In this document: piece after piece, positions 1-9,306 of the stretch
How positions within the stretch are numbered: position 1 is the stretch's first letter
Layout of the letters: each line of letters begins with the position of its first letter
Assembly (NCBI RefSeq): GCF_031932625.1
Contig: NZ_JAVSCK010000003.1
Coordinates: forward strand, 620,001 to 684,000
Reading direction: 5' to 3'
Length of the DNA: 64,000 nucleotides
Source: Hwangdonia seohaensis
GTDB lineage: Bacteria; Bacteroidota; Bacteroidia; Flavobacteriales; Flavobacteriaceae
The notes under the pieces: generated by a model
Told to the model about the DNA's origin: nothing
Database searches by the model: none
What the model saw: only the letters and a program-made list of their open reading frames with translations
Position numbers and translations under genes: made by a program

Positions 1-95
1 TAAAATCTATTTCGAAAAACGCTAGTAATTGGTCTCAAAATTATACTTTAGAAGCCTTTGAAAAAGAAATTGTTAAATTGTTAAAGCCACAATGA
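1..95 (+). CDS. 3' end of an upstream gene (probably glycosyltransferase), partial
   Basis: One frame is open from the window edge to a TGA at 93-95 and gives about 30 C-terminal residues ending in KLLKPQ. The TGA overlaps the ATG of the next glycosyltransferase gene (ATGA), as expected for tightly packed genes of a polysaccharide operon. The residues NWSQNYTLEAFEKE look like the C-terminal helix of a GT4-type glycosyltransferase, but the piece is too short for a firm family call. The start lies outside the window. Confidence 0.6.
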   Translation, partial: KSISKNASNWSQNYTLEAFEKEIVKLLKPQ

Positions 96-1162
96 AAGTA
101 TTACAATTAATAGATTCTTTACAAACTGGAGGTGCAGAACGCACTGCGGTAAATTATGCTAATTTACTGGCTGATTTAATTGATAAATCTTTTTTGTGCG
201 CAACACGTTTAGAAGGTGCGTTAAAAACAACCATAGACAAAGATGTTGGATATGTGTTCTTAAATAAAAAAAACACCATCGATTTTAAAGCCATAAAAAA
301 ACTGAATGCATTTATTAAAATGCACGACATTGATTTTGTGCACGCGCATTCTACATCCTATGTGCAAGCAGCTATTTTAAAAATATTTAATAGTCGTATT
401 CAGGTCATATGGCATGATCATAATGGAAATAGAAATTCCCACGGCTTATTTAAAAATTTGGTGTTAAAGTTCTGCTCGATTTTTTTTAATAAAGTAATTG
501 TGGTCAACACCAATTTAAAGCTTTGGGCAGAAAAAAACCTATTTACAAAAAACATATACTACCTATCTAATTTTTCTGTTTTAACAGAAGAAAAACAACG
601 CACAGTTTTAAAAGGAAATATCGGGAAACGTATTGTTTGTTTGGCAAATTTAAGGCATCCCAAAAACCATATACTGCTTTTAAATGCATTTAAAAATATT
701 TCAGACTATAAAACTGATTGGAGTTTACACTTAATAGGCGAAGATTTTAACGATGCCTATTCAAACCAAATAATAGCATATATTATTGAAAACAAACTAG
801 AGGATCACGTTTTTTTATATGGCTTAAGGCAAGATATAAATTATATTTTATCACAATGTGATATTGGGGTATTATCCTCGTCATCAGAAGGGTTACCATT
901 GTCTTTGTTAGAATACGGATTAGCTAAACTAGCTGTTGTAGCTACTAATGTTGGCGATTGTAATAAAGTGATAACTAACAATTCAGAAGGTATATTGGTA
1001 AATTCTAATGATGTAGATGCATTTTCAAAAGGCTTATTAAAATATATCAATAATGAAGACGAGCGCACACAAGCTGGCGAAATGCTGTATAAAAATGTAA
1101 CTAATAATTTTAGTGCTAAAAAAAACTTAGAGCAATTAATTTCAATTTATAACAAAGCGTGA
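92..1162 (+). CDS. Glycosyltransferase, GT4-like
   Basis: This 356-residue protein is probably a cytoplasmic glycosyltransferase that adds a sugar to a surface polysaccharide repeat unit. The N-terminus has the GT-B acceptor loop pattern GGAER at residues 13-17. Near residue 270 the sequence SEGLPLSLLE carries the E-x7-E-type donor-binding motif of GT4 enzymes, followed by a glycine near VGDC. The length suits the family. The ATG overlaps the stop of the preceding gene by the ATGA arrangement, and its own TGA overlaps the GTG start of the ligase gene, so the genes are probably translationally coupled. The sugar and acceptor cannot be deduced. Confidence 0.85.
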   Translation: MKVLQLIDSLQTGGAERTAVNYANLLADLIDKSFLCATRLEGALKTTIDKDVGYVFLNKKNTIDFKAIKKLNAFIKMHDIDFVHAHSTSYVQAAILKIFNSRIQVIWHDHNGNRNSHGLFKNLVLKFCSIFFNKVIVVNTNLKLWAEKNLFTKNIYYLSNFSVLTEEKQRTVLKGNIGKRIVCLANLRHPKNHILLLNAFKNISDYKTDWSLHLIGEDFNDAYSNQIIAYIIENKLEDHVFLYGLRQDINYILSQCDIGVLSSSSEGLPLSLLEYGLAKLAVVATNVGDCNKVITNNSEGILVNSNDVDAFSKGLLKYINNEDERTQAGEMLYKNVTNNFSAKKNLEQLISIYNKA

Positions 1163-2544
1163 AACAGTATAGTTACATAACGTTAATCGTGTTTCATGTG
1201 GCTTTAGCTGTGGGCATATTTATTTTTGAGCCCTTATCTAAAGTTTACTTTATAGCCATTCTAGCTATTAGTTTATACAGCATCATAAATGCTCCAGCAA
1301 AAAAACGATATGTATATGTTTTGGGAGCGTGTGCGTATGTGGTTGGTTCAGAGGTGTTTTTAAGGATGACTGGAGGCAATTTTATATACGAAGCATCAAA
1401 GTATTTTGTTATTTTATTTGTTTTGTTAGGTATGGCTTTGGGCGATGGTATTGGTAAAAAATCATATATATACTTTATGTATATTTTGGCTTTAATACCC
1501 GGCATTGTTGTGGCAGCTAATACACTGGGTTTTGAAACCAATGTAAGGACAGCCATTGCTTTTAACTTAAGCGGACCAATTTGTTTAGGAATAGTGGCCT
1601 TATACAGTTACAAACGAAATGTATCAATTATAGCATTACAGAATATTTTATTAGCCGCAGTTTTACCAATAATAACTACAACAGCTTATTTGTTTTTATA
1701 TAACCCCAGTATTGAAGCCGTTTTGTCTGGAACTCAGTCAAATTTTGAAGCTTCAGGAGGGTTTGGGCCAAATCAAGTGTCAACCGTATTGGGTTTAGGT
1801 GTTTTTTTATTGGCAGGCAGATTGTTTTTGCAATCCAAAACACTTTTTTTAAAGATTTTAAACGTTTCAATATTAGGCTTAATGGCATACAGGGCTATCA
1901 TCACATTTAGTAGAGGGGGCGTTTTCGTTGCCGTTGTCATAATTTTAGCTTTTATTGCTGTGTTTTATTTTAAATCTTCGTCCAAAACAAAGCTACGGCT
2001 AACGTTTACATTACTGATTTTAGGATTGGCAATATTGTTAACATGGTATGTTAGCTCTTTTAATACAGGAGGCTTAATAGATAAACGTTATAATAATCAA
2101 GACGCAATTGGCAGAACAAAAGACGATGTAACCACGGGAAGGACAGGTTTGCTAACAAACGAATTAAACGAATTTTTCGAAAATCCATTTTTAGGCGTTG
2201 GCGTTGGTAAATTAAAGGAGTTACGATTTGAAAAAGAAGGCATACAAGCTGCATCACATAACGAAATGAGTAGAATAATTGGAGAACACGGTATTTTTGG
2301 CGTGGTAGCATTTTCAATAATATTGCTAGCACCATTGTTTTTAAGGTTTAAAAACAAAAAAAACATATATTTCTTTTCCTTTTACTTATTTTGGTTTTTA
2401 ACCATTAACCATTCATCCATGCGTATCGCAGCACCCGCTTTTATTTATGGCTTATGTCTGTTAAATATTCAGTTTGAAAAGCGAACAAAGAAAAAAAGCA
2501 TATCAATTAAAAATGCATCGTCGCGAATAACAAATGACATCTAA
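1159..2544 (+). CDS. O-antigen ligase / polymerase family membrane protein
   Basis: This 461-residue protein is almost wholly hydrophobic, with about ten to twelve predicted membrane spans and one larger periplasmic loop. The loop, about residues 310-370, contains NPFLGVGVGKL and then the SHNE histidine motif typical of the Wzy_C/WaaL fold, which transfers or polymerises undecaprenyl-linked glycans in the periplasm. The start is GTG at 1159 and shares GTGA with the stop of the glycosyltransferase upstream. Neighbouring glycosyltransferases support a role in surface polysaccharide assembly. Polymerase and ligase cannot be separated from sequence alone. Confidence 0.82.
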   Translation: MKQYSYITLIVFHVALAVGIFIFEPLSKVYFIAILAISLYSIINAPAKKRYVYVLGACAYVVGSEVFLRMTGGNFIYEASKYFVILFVLLGMALGDGIGKKSYIYFMYILALIPGIVVAANTLGFETNVRTAIAFNLSGPICLGIVALYSYKRNVSIIALQNILLAAVLPIITTTAYLFLYNPSIEAVLSGTQSNFEASGGFGPNQVSTVLGLGVFLLAGRLFLQSKTLFLKILNVSILGLMAYRAIITFSRGGVFVAVVIILAFIAVFYFKSSSKTKLRLTFTLLILGLAILLTWYVSSFNTGGLIDKRYNNQDAIGRTKDDVTTGRTGLLTNELNEFFENPFLGVGVGKLKELRFEKEGIQAASHNEMSRIIGEHGIFGVVAFSIILLAPLFLRFKNKKNIYFFSFYLFWFLTINHSSMRIAAPAFIYGLCLLNIQFEKRTKKKSISIKNASSRITNDI

Positions 2545-2573
2545 CCCATTAAAAAGCAATAAAACTTTAACAG

Positions 2574-3584
2574 ATGAAAAACCTATTGTACATAGGAAAC
2601 AAATTATCAAACAAGGGTAAAACAGTAACCTCTATTGAAGTTTTTGGGAAGTTGCTTGAAGCTGAAGGTTTTGTAATAAAAACAGCTTCAAGTAAAACAA
2701 ACAAGGTGTTTAGAATGGTTGATATGTTATATCATGTAATGAAGTACAGAAAAGAATCGCATTTTGTGCTAATCGATACATACAGCACTTCTAATTTTTA
2801 TTACGCGTTTTTAGTTAGTCAATTTTGTAGGCTGTTAAATTTAAAGTACATTCCAATATTACATGGAGGAAATTTACCCAGTCGATTAAAATCGCACCCA
2901 AAATTATCAAAATCTATATTTAATTACGCGTATAAAAATGTGGCGCCATCAAAGTATACACAATCTAATTTTGAAGCCTTGGGATATTCAAATTTAGTTT
3001 GTATTCCCAATAGTATCGAAATAAAAAATTACCCGTTTAAGGCACGTCACTTTGATAAGGTGAAACTATTGTGGGTGCGTTCGTTTTCAAAAATCTATAA
3101 TCCATTATTGGCCATAAAGGTTTTAAAAGCCTTAAATGACGACCAGATCGATGCGGAACTTTGTATGGTCGGTCCAGAAAATGATGGGAGTTTAGAAGAA
3201 GCAAAAAAATATGCTGAAACGCTTAATGTAAAAGTAACCTTTACTGGAAAATTAGAAAAAGAAGCATGGATTAACTTATCTAAAAGCTTCAATATTTTTA
3301 TAAATACCACCGATTTAGACAATATGCCTGTAAGCGTTATTGAAGCCATGGCGTTGGGCTTGCCTGTAGTTTCCACAGATGTAGGTGGTATGCCTTATTT
3401 AATAACCAATAACAAGCATGGTATATTGGTAAAACCCAATAATGTTGAAGCGTTTATAGAAGCCATAAAAAAAATTAAAAACCAACCAGAACTAACAAAA
3501 TTAATGATGGCTTCTGCCAGAAGTAAAGTAGAGGAATTGGATTGGAATACAGTTAAAAACCTATGGATTAAACTCTTAAAATAA
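2574..3584 (+). CDS. Glycosyltransferase, GT4 family
   Basis: This 336-residue protein has the GT-B architecture. The C-terminal half carries the canonical GT4 donor site around residues 249-272, with MPVSVIEAMALGLPVVST followed by DVGG. The N-terminal half contains LHGGNLPSR near residue 98, a likely acceptor-domain loop. It lies 29 nt after the O-antigen ligase gene and 58 nt before the sugar-phosphate transferase gene on the same strand, so it is most likely part of the same polysaccharide operon. The family call is secure, while the sugar and linkage are unknown. Confidence 0.88.
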   Translation: MKNLLYIGNKLSNKGKTVTSIEVFGKLLEAEGFVIKTASSKTNKVFRMVDMLYHVMKYRKESHFVLIDTYSTSNFYYAFLVSQFCRLLNLKYIPILHGGNLPSRLKSHPKLSKSIFNYAYKNVAPSKYTQSNFEALGYSNLVCIPNSIEIKNYPFKARHFDKVKLLWVRSFSKIYNPLLAIKVLKALNDDQIDAELCMVGPENDGSLEEAKKYAETLNVKVTFTGKLEKEAWINLSKSFNIFINTTDLDNMPVSVIEAMALGLPVVSTDVGGMPYLITNNKHGILVKPNNVEAFIEAIKKIKNQPELTKLMMASARSKVEELDWNTVKNLWIKLLK

Positions 3585-3642
3585 TTAGAGCATAATTAAA
3601 TTTACTTACTATATTTATAGTCTCTCGATTTTCACTTAAAAC

Positions 3643-5034
3643 ATGTCAAAAAAAGGAATTCATTTTAATATTTCCGAACGTAAAGTTCTACTGCGAATAT
3701 TCGATATTATTTCCGTGCTAAGTGTATTGTATTTTGTAAGCGATACATTCGATTTTGACTATTTTACCATTACCAAAGAAAACTGGACCTGGGTTTTTGT
3801 ATTAATAATTTATATATTGGTTTTTGGTACAATTTTCGAATTGTACGATTTGCAAAAAGCGAGCAAGATAGAAACGGTGTCGGCTAACATAGTGTTAACA
3901 GTGTCTATTACAGTTTTGTTCTATTTTTTAACACCATTTTTCACACCTGTATTACCGGTTAATCGACTACAAATCCTATACTTTTATTTCGCAATTCTGT
4001 TTGCACTTTTTGTTTGGAGACTGGCATACATAACCTTTGTGGTGTCGCCCAGATTTTATAAAAAAGTACTTATTGTGGGTGAAACATCCAATATTCAAGC
4101 TATTGTTGAGGCTTTTAATGTTGCAGATCCGAATTATAAAATAGTGGGCTTTATTAATTGTGAAGACAATAAAACCGATAAAATTAAATTTAAAGGAATT
4201 GTTGAGTACAGTCCCAAGCAAATTTATCAGGTTATTAAAGATGAAAACATATCCGAAGTCGTTATAGCGAGTTACAATTCCGAAACCATAACCCCAACCA
4301 TTTACAAAGACCTTATTACACTTTTAGAAGGCGGATTTCCCATAAACGAATATACACAGGTTTACGAGGATTTAACCCGTAGAATTCCCATACAATTCAT
4401 CGGAAAGGATTTTTACAAGTATTTTCCGTTTAGCCGAAGCAACCAAAATAAACTGTATTTATTTTTTCATCGATTTTTCGATATGCTCATTGCGGTAATG
4501 GGTGTTTTGGTCGGGATTATTTTATTGCCATTAATCCTTTTGGGAAATGCTATTGGCAATAGAGGAACGCTTTTTTATTCCCAAGAGCGCATCGGTAAAC
4601 ACGGAAACCTTTTTAGGATTATCAAATTCAGAAGCATGATTAAAAATGCTGAAAAAGAAGGTGCGGTTTGGGCAAAGAAAAACGATGCCAGAATTACCAA
4701 ATTCGGTAAATTTTTAAGACATTCAAGGTTAGATGAAATCCCACAATTTTGGAATATTTTAATGGGTGATATGAGTTTGATCGGCCCAAGGCCAGAGCGT
4801 CCGTATTTTGTTAGAGAACTATCTCAATTACTTCCGTTTTACGAAACCCGCCATATCATTAAACCAGGGTTAACAGGTTGGGCGCAGGTAAAAACCAGAT
4901 ACGGCTCATCGGTTGATGATAGCCTTCTTAAACTTCAATACGATTTGTATTATATTAAACATCGAAGCTTTTTTCTGGACATGAATATTCTTGTAAAAAC
5001 GCTAAGTACCGTGATATTTTTTAGAGGACAGTGA
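3643..5034 (+). CDS. Polyprenyl glycosylphosphotransferase (WcaJ/WbaP-like)
   Basis: This 463-residue membrane enzyme should start glycan assembly by transferring a hexose-1-phosphate from a nucleotide sugar to undecaprenyl phosphate. Four hydrophobic spans occupy about residues 15-130. A Rossmann-like CoA-binding domain follows (KVLIVGET near residue 145). A re-entrant membrane segment (FFDMLIAVMGVL, near 280) leads into the catalytic bacterial sugar transferase domain with KFRSM, the strongly conserved RLDEIPQFWNIL, and LIGPRPERP. The C-terminal YDLYYIKHRSFFLDMNIL is also family-typical. Such genes commonly sit at the end of capsule or exopolysaccharide operons, as here. Confidence 0.93.
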   Translation: MSKKGIHFNISERKVLLRIFDIISVLSVLYFVSDTFDFDYFTITKENWTWVFVLIIYILVFGTIFELYDLQKASKIETVSANIVLTVSITVLFYFLTPFFTPVLPVNRLQILYFYFAILFALFVWRLAYITFVVSPRFYKKVLIVGETSNIQAIVEAFNVADPNYKIVGFINCEDNKTDKIKFKGIVEYSPKQIYQVIKDENISEVVIASYNSETITPTIYKDLITLLEGGFPINEYTQVYEDLTRRIPIQFIGKDFYKYFPFSRSNQNKLYLFFHRFFDMLIAVMGVLVGIILLPLILLGNAIGNRGTLFYSQERIGKHGNLFRIIKFRSMIKNAEKEGAVWAKKNDARITKFGKFLRHSRLDEIPQFWNILMGDMSLIGPRPERPYFVRELSQLLPFYETRHIIKPGLTGWAQVKTRYGSSVDDSLLKLQYDLYYIKHRSFFLDMNILVKTLSTVIFFRGQ

Positions 5035-5040
5035 TTTTGT

Positions 5041-5181
5041 GTTCAGTTTTCAGTCGAAGTATTCAGTCACAGTCTCAGTTTTTAGTATATCATGGTTTCG
5101 GTCAAAACTCCGTGCACCTCTGTGAATCTCAGTGAATCTCTGCGAAATAATTTAGTCTCGGTTTTCAGTCGCAGTTTTCAA
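5041..5181. repeat. Degenerate interspersed repeat tract
   Basis: The gap between the two convergent genes holds several imperfect copies of a TCAGTTTTCAGTCGCAGT-like motif (about 5043-5084 and 5156-5180). These flank a second repetitive stretch, about 5107-5147, in which GTGAATCTC-like words recur three times. I recall such tracts scattered between genes in flavobacterial genomes. No coding potential or hairpin with a T-run was seen. Confidence 0.5.
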
Positions 5182-6354
5182 TCATTTAACATTAAAATAT
5201 TTTATCAAATACACATATCTAATAAAAAGGGCGATTAAAAGCGGAATTAATCCAATGGCAAACACTTGTACGCCAATTAGCCAATGCAGGGTCATTAAAC
5301 AAAGTAAAATGACCAATAGCTTTAAATATTTAACAAACCAATTGCTAGGTTTCTTTTTTAAGAGTTGCGGTATCACTAATAAATTAAGTGCAAAAGCCCA
5401 AAGTAAATTGTAGTTTTGGTGTGTTCCGGTGTGGTCGGTTGCAAACCAAAGCAATAAAATAAATACACCAACAATGCCTGTAATGCTGAACAAGACAACG
5501 TCCAGCCATGTGCTGCGTTTTTCATTTTTTCGGTCGTTGTAAGTGATATATAATATGAGTAATCCTACAAACCCAAAAACGAATAACGGACTGGTAAAAA
5601 ACGACGTTGGTTTAACTCTGTTTTTTTGTTGAAAAAGTATTTTGCTTTCCTTTACCAACGGCTCGTTATTGGTTTTAATAGTTGCATTTTCAAAGAATTT
5701 ATAAATAAACTCAGGTAAAAACATGTGCTGTTCGGGTGTTGCTTTTCTGTCGATTACCGAACCTAAAGCCACATCAATCCCCAAACTTCCCCAAGAATTT
5801 TTGTTGAGGTTATTATGAATTAAAGTTCTAAAAGTTTCATGTTTAAAGCCTTTGGGTTCGTTAAAAGTAATGTTGTCATTTAAAGCAATTTTGGTAACAT
5901 CCTTAATTTTAGTCGCACAATTATCAAAAAAGAACTCATATAAATACTCCCTGTTTTCTGGCTTGTAGTTATTGACCAAAAAATTATAAAGCCTTTGTTT
6001 CTCCAGTTGCGAAAGATTTAAAACTTGTTCTTTAACCGTTCTATCTTGTCTAATGTAATAACTTAAAAGATCATAATAATCACTTTTTCCAAGCGAATAA
6101 TTTAATTTGCCAGTTGCAAATTTTAAATAAAAATAAGGTGTCGAAAAATTAAAAAGACCATAATCATACGTTTTATCAAGATTTAGGGACTCATCTTTTA
6201 TTCTAAAAGCGTTATGTCCAAAAGCGTCATTTAAAGAATTCCCGGGTCCAATAGTTAATACACTAATTTTGGCTTCGTTTGACAATTCAATTTGTTGCCC
6301 AAATGAAGTTTTAATACATAAAAGAAAACATAAAAGAAGTAGTGTTTTTTTCAT
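5182..6354 (-). CDS. DUF4105 (Lnb N-terminal periplasmic domain) protein
   Basis: This 390-residue protein begins with a cleavable signal peptide (about residues 1-19, ending SFGQ). The periplasmic domain, about residues 20-245, resembles the Lnb N-terminal/DUF4105 family: GHNAFRIKD near residue 46 and FFDNCATK near residue 143 supply the conserved His and Cys expected of a papain-like fold. Four to five hydrophobic spans fill the C-terminal third, so it is anchored in the inner membrane. The substrate is unknown, and a peptidase role is inferred only from fold-level resemblance. It lies 58 nt downstream of the PorV-like gene on the same strand and may be co-transcribed. Confidence 0.8.
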   Translation of the reverse strand: MKKTLLLLCFLLCIKTSFGQQIELSNEAKISVLTIGPGNSLNDAFGHNAFRIKDESLNLDKTYDYGLFNFSTPYFYLKFATGKLNYSLGKSDYYDLLSYYIRQDRTVKEQVLNLSQLEKQRLYNFLVNNYKPENREYLYEFFFDNCATKIKDVTKIALNDNITFNEPKGFKHETFRTLIHNNLNKNSWGSLGIDVALGSVIDRKATPEQHMFLPEFIYKFFENATIKTNNEPLVKESKILFQQKNRVKPTSFFTSPLFVFGFVGLLILYITYNDRKNEKRSTWLDVVLFSITGIVGVFILLLWFATDHTGTHQNYNLLWAFALNLLVIPQLLKKKPSNWFVKYLKLLVILLCLMTLHWLIGVQVFAIGLIPLLIALFIRYVYLIKYFNVK

Positions 6355-6412
6355 TTAAAATTGTTTTTTTGGCTTTAGCATGATTTTATTTAACAAATAC
6401 TTTTTAATGAGC

Positions 6413-7483
6413 TTATCTAAAAATACTTAAGTCGAGTTTTAATGAAAACACATTCGAGTATAAGGCTACACTCTGGTCGCCAATATCGGTAAACGCATAA
6501 TCTATTTGAACGCCGTTATATTTAAAACCCACACCAAAACTGGGTTGAAAGCTCAATTGCTCGGTGTTATCTATTTGCATTTCGTTTTGAAAATTACCAA
6601 CACCAGCACGTAAATAAACCATATCGACATAGCCAAACTCAAAGCCTATAGCTGGATTTATACTGGCGAATGATGATGAAATAACATCGTTGTTTTCCTC
6701 GAACCGAACATTTAAATTAACCGCTGTTAACAAGGTGTAGTCCACATTAAAATCGACTAATTTTGAAACTCCTATTTGTAGTTTCGGTATGGTGATTTCG
6801 GTAGTTTCTGGTAATTCTTGATTTTGGCCTGCAACCGCATTTTGTATTTTGGCAAACTCGTCCTCGTCAATGGCCCAAGCATTAAACGTGGTGGTGATAT
6901 CGCGCGCCATAACACCAAATTTCCAATTGTTTTTGGTTTCAAACTGAATGCCAACATCAAAACCAAAACCCCAAGACGCCGCAAAATCGCCAATAACGCG
7001 TCTTATAATTTTCGCATTTACCCCATAATTTAAACCTTGAACCGGAAGTTTTCTAGCATACGAAAAGGTTAACCCGTAATCGGCAGTCGAAAACAAACTA
7101 ATTCTGTCGTAATTAATATTGCCCTGTGCATCAATTAACTGTGTGGTATTTAAAATGTCATCAACCGCAAAACGAATTAGCGAAATGCCCACAGCACTTC
7201 TGTTATCAATAGGCATCGCAAAGGCCGCATAATCGTAATTGGCAATATTGGCAAAGTAACTGGAGTGCATCAAAGCGAGCTGATTGTCTTCAAGATTTAA
7301 TAACCCCGCAGGATTCCAATAGCCGGAATTCACATCGTTGGTATGCGCCGTAACCGCGCTACTCATGCCCAAAGCTGCGGCATCAACGCCAATATTCATA
7401 AACTCGTTGGAGTATTTTCTAACGGTTTGAGCGCATAGGGTTAGTGTTAAAAAGCAAAATAATGTGGTTATGTAAGCCTTCAA
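6413..7483 (-). CDS. PorV/PorQ-family outer membrane protein (PorV2-like)
   Basis: This 356-residue protein has a signal peptide (residues 1-18, ending LCAQ) and then the PorV-type opening GVDAAALGMSSAVTA, with NAAYWNPAGL-like NSGYWNPAGLL. The rest consists of alternating amphipathic strands ending in a C-terminal aromatic-rich strand, as in a FadL-like outer membrane barrel. PorV shuttles T9SS cargo with removed C-terminal signals to the attachment complex. This paralogue group resembles the proteins annotated PorV2 in flavobacteria, whose function is less defined. The four T9SS cargo proteins elsewhere in the window show that a T9SS is present. Paralogue assignment is from recall of the family. 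Confidence 0.8.
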   Translation of the reverse strand: MKAYITTLFCFLTLTLCAQTVRKYSNEFMNIGVDAAALGMSSAVTAHTNDVNSGYWNPAGLLNLEDNQLALMHSSYFANIANYDYAAFAMPIDNRSAVGISLIRFAVDDILNTTQLIDAQGNINYDRISLFSTADYGLTFSYARKLPVQGLNYGVNAKIIRRVIGDFAASWGFGFDVGIQFETKNNWKFGVMARDITTTFNAWAIDEDEFAKIQNAVAGQNQELPETTEITIPKLQIGVSKLVDFNVDYTLLTAVNLNVRFEENNDVISSSFASINPAIGFEFGYVDMVYLRAGVGNFQNEMQIDNTEQLSFQPSFGVGFKYNGVQIDYAFTDIGDQSVALYSNVFSLKLDLSIFR

Positions 7484-7611
7484 TCGCTATTTTTTTTACA
7501 AAGATGCATATAATTTATCACCTAATAAACTTGAAATAATAATAGATATTGTTTGATAGTTGTTTTTCACAGCAATAGTTTGTTATTTTTACATCTCTAA
7601 AAATTAAATTT

Positions 7612-8361
7612 ATGAAGCGATATATTCCGAATGCACTCACTCTTTTAAACCTATTTTCAGGATGTATTGCCGTAATTTTTGTCGTTAACGATAGTTTTGT
7701 TGCAGCGGCTTTGTTTGTTTTTCTCGGAATTTTCTTTGATTTTTTTGATGGTTTTGCAGCACGAAAATTAAACGTACAAAGCGAATTGGGCGTGCAATTG
7801 GACTCTTTGGCGGATATGGTTACCAGCGGATTGGTACCCGGAATTGTTATGTTTAAACTTATAGGGTTAACGCAACGTGTTTGGACAGATGATTTTTACG
7901 ACCACGACAGTTACAATTCGCTTTTAGAAATAACGAGTGGAAGTTTTTTGCCGTTTTTAGGATTGGCAATTACATTGGCATCGGCCTATCGATTGGCAAA
8001 ATTCAATATTGATACCGAACAACAAAGCTATTTTAAAGGATTACCAACACCGGCAAATGCTTTACTTATATTGTCGTTGCCGCTAATTATGGAATATCAG
8101 AATAGCGATTTAATAAACTCTATAATTTTAAATCAGTGGTTTTTAATGGGATTAACCGTTTTTAGTTGTTGGATATTAAATGCAAACACTAAACTCTTCG
8201 CCTTAAAATTTAAAGATTGGAATTTTAAAAACAATGCCACACGCTACATTTTTATACTGCTCTGTGTGGTGCTGCTAATTATAATTCAGTTTGCGGCCAT
8301 CCCAATTATTATAATACTTTATATTTCCATGTCTGTTTTAGACAACCTAACATCAAAATAG
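7612..8361 (+). CDS. pssA: CDP-alcohol phosphatidyltransferase, phosphatidylserine synthase
   Basis: This 249-residue inner-membrane enzyme makes phosphatidylserine from CDP-diacylglycerol and serine, the precursor of phosphatidylethanolamine. The CDP-alcohol phosphatidyltransferase signature lies at about residues 43-66, with DFFDGFAARKL and then GVQLDSLADMV, matching D-G-x2-A-R-x8-G-x3-D-x3-D. About eight hydrophobic spans follow. PNALTLLNLFSGCIAV at the N-terminus is typical of type II bacterial PssA. It is followed 5 nt later by the DUF808 gene on the same strand, so the two are probably co-transcribed. Confidence 0.92.
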   Translation: MKRYIPNALTLLNLFSGCIAVIFVVNDSFVAAALFVFLGIFFDFFDGFAARKLNVQSELGVQLDSLADMVTSGLVPGIVMFKLIGLTQRVWTDDFYDHDSYNSLLEITSGSFLPFLGLAITLASAYRLAKFNIDTEQQSYFKGLPTPANALLILSLPLIMEYQNSDLINSIILNQWFLMGLTVFSCWILNANTKLFALKFKDWNFKNNATRYIFILLCVVLLIIIQFAAIPIIIILYISMSVLDNLTSK

Positions 8362-8366
8362 CATAT

Positions 8367-9248
8367 ATGGCATCAGGGTTTTTTGCAATATTCGACGACA
8401 TAGCGGCTTTAATGGACGATGTTGTGGTAATGAGTAAAATAAGTACAAAAAAAACAGCAGGTATTTTGGGCGATGACTTAGCGGTGAATGCCGAAAAAGC
8501 CACTGGGTTTGTTTCCTCAAGAGAGCTGCCCGTTTTATGGGCCATTACCAAAGGTTCTTTTTTAAATAAATTAATCATTTTACCCATTGCCTTTTTGCTT
8601 AGTGCATTTGCGCCATGGGCGGTTACATTGGCTTTGATTTTGGGCGGTGTGTATTTAGCTTTTGAAGGCGCAGAAAAAATATACGGATTTTTTGTGCCCC
8701 ACGAACACGCTAAAGTTGAAACTAAACCTGAAAATCTTTCAAAAGAAGCTATTTTAAAAAATGAAAAAACCAAGATTAAATCGGCTATACTTACCGATTT
8801 TATTTTGTCGGTAGAAATTGTAATTATTGCTTTGGGGACGGTTTTAGGAAGACCTATTTTGTTTCAAATTATAGTGGTTTCCATTGTTGCAATTATTGCT
8901 ACCGTTGGCGTTTATGGTATTGTAGCCCTTATTGTGAGAATGGACGATTTTGGTTATAAGCTTGTAAAAATGAGCAGCAAAGAAAAAAGTGTTTCAAAGT
9001 TTATCGGTAACTTTTTAATAAATGCATTGCCTGTTGTTATTAAAAGTTTAGCGGTAATTGGTACGATAGCTTTACTGTTGGTTTCAGGCGGCATTTTTGT
9101 CCATAATATTGAATTTCTTCATCACTTTTTAGAGATTTTGCCGTCTATTTTAAGGGACTTTATTGTTGGGTTGTTGGTTGGTTTAATAGCGGTTTTCGTG
9201 GTTAAGGCTTTTAAGCGTATTTTTAAAAGAAAGGTTGACAAAGAATAA
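8367..9248 (+). CDS. DUF808 family membrane protein (YedI-like)
   Basis: This 293-residue protein matches the DUF808 family. It opens with ASGFFAIFDDIAALMDD and contains KKTAGILGDDLAVNAEKA, both strongly conserved in that family. About six hydrophobic spans lie at residues 60-110, 150-200, 215-245 and 255-285. The molecular role is not known. The ATG at 8367 lies 5 nt after pssA and shows no overlap. A palindromic repeat begins 11 nt after its stop codon, where the GIY-YIG locus starts. Confidence 0.88.
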   Translation: MASGFFAIFDDIAALMDDVVVMSKISTKKTAGILGDDLAVNAEKATGFVSSRELPVLWAITKGSFLNKLIILPIAFLLSAFAPWAVTLALILGGVYLAFEGAEKIYGFFVPHEHAKVETKPENLSKEAILKNEKTKIKSAILTDFILSVEIVIIALGTVLGRPILFQIIVVSIVAIIATVGVYGIVALIVRMDDFGYKLVKMSSKEKSVSKFIGNFLINALPVVIKSLAVIGTIALLLVSGGIFVHNIEFLHHFLEILPSILRDFIVGLLVGLIAVFVVKAFKRIFKRKVDKE

Positions 9249-9258
9249 TACAGGCTCT

Positions 9259-9285
9259 GTCATTCCTGCGCAGGCAGGAATCCAC
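9259..9285 (+). repeat. REP-like palindromic repeat, copy A
   Basis: This is a 27-nt unit with the central palindrome CCTGCGCAGG and an ATTCCTGC/GCAGGAAT stem. Its reverse complement occurs exactly at 9656-9682 and 9807-9833. Read through in frame it gives the peptide SVIPAQAGIH, a hallmark of this repeat type in other genomes. Confidence 0.9.
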
Positions 9286-9306
9286 TTGTTTAACTTGAAA
9301 TTTTCA

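Noticed and set aside
8309..8773. Antisense frame of 154 codons over the DUF808 gene
   Set aside because: It is the shadow of a strongly conserved family gene and has no motif of its own.
9235..9306. N-terminal extension of the GIY-YIG frame beginning MTKNNTGSVIPAQAGIH
   Set aside because: It overlaps the DUF808 gene and is the translation of the palindromic repeat. The domain starts after the ATG at 9307.
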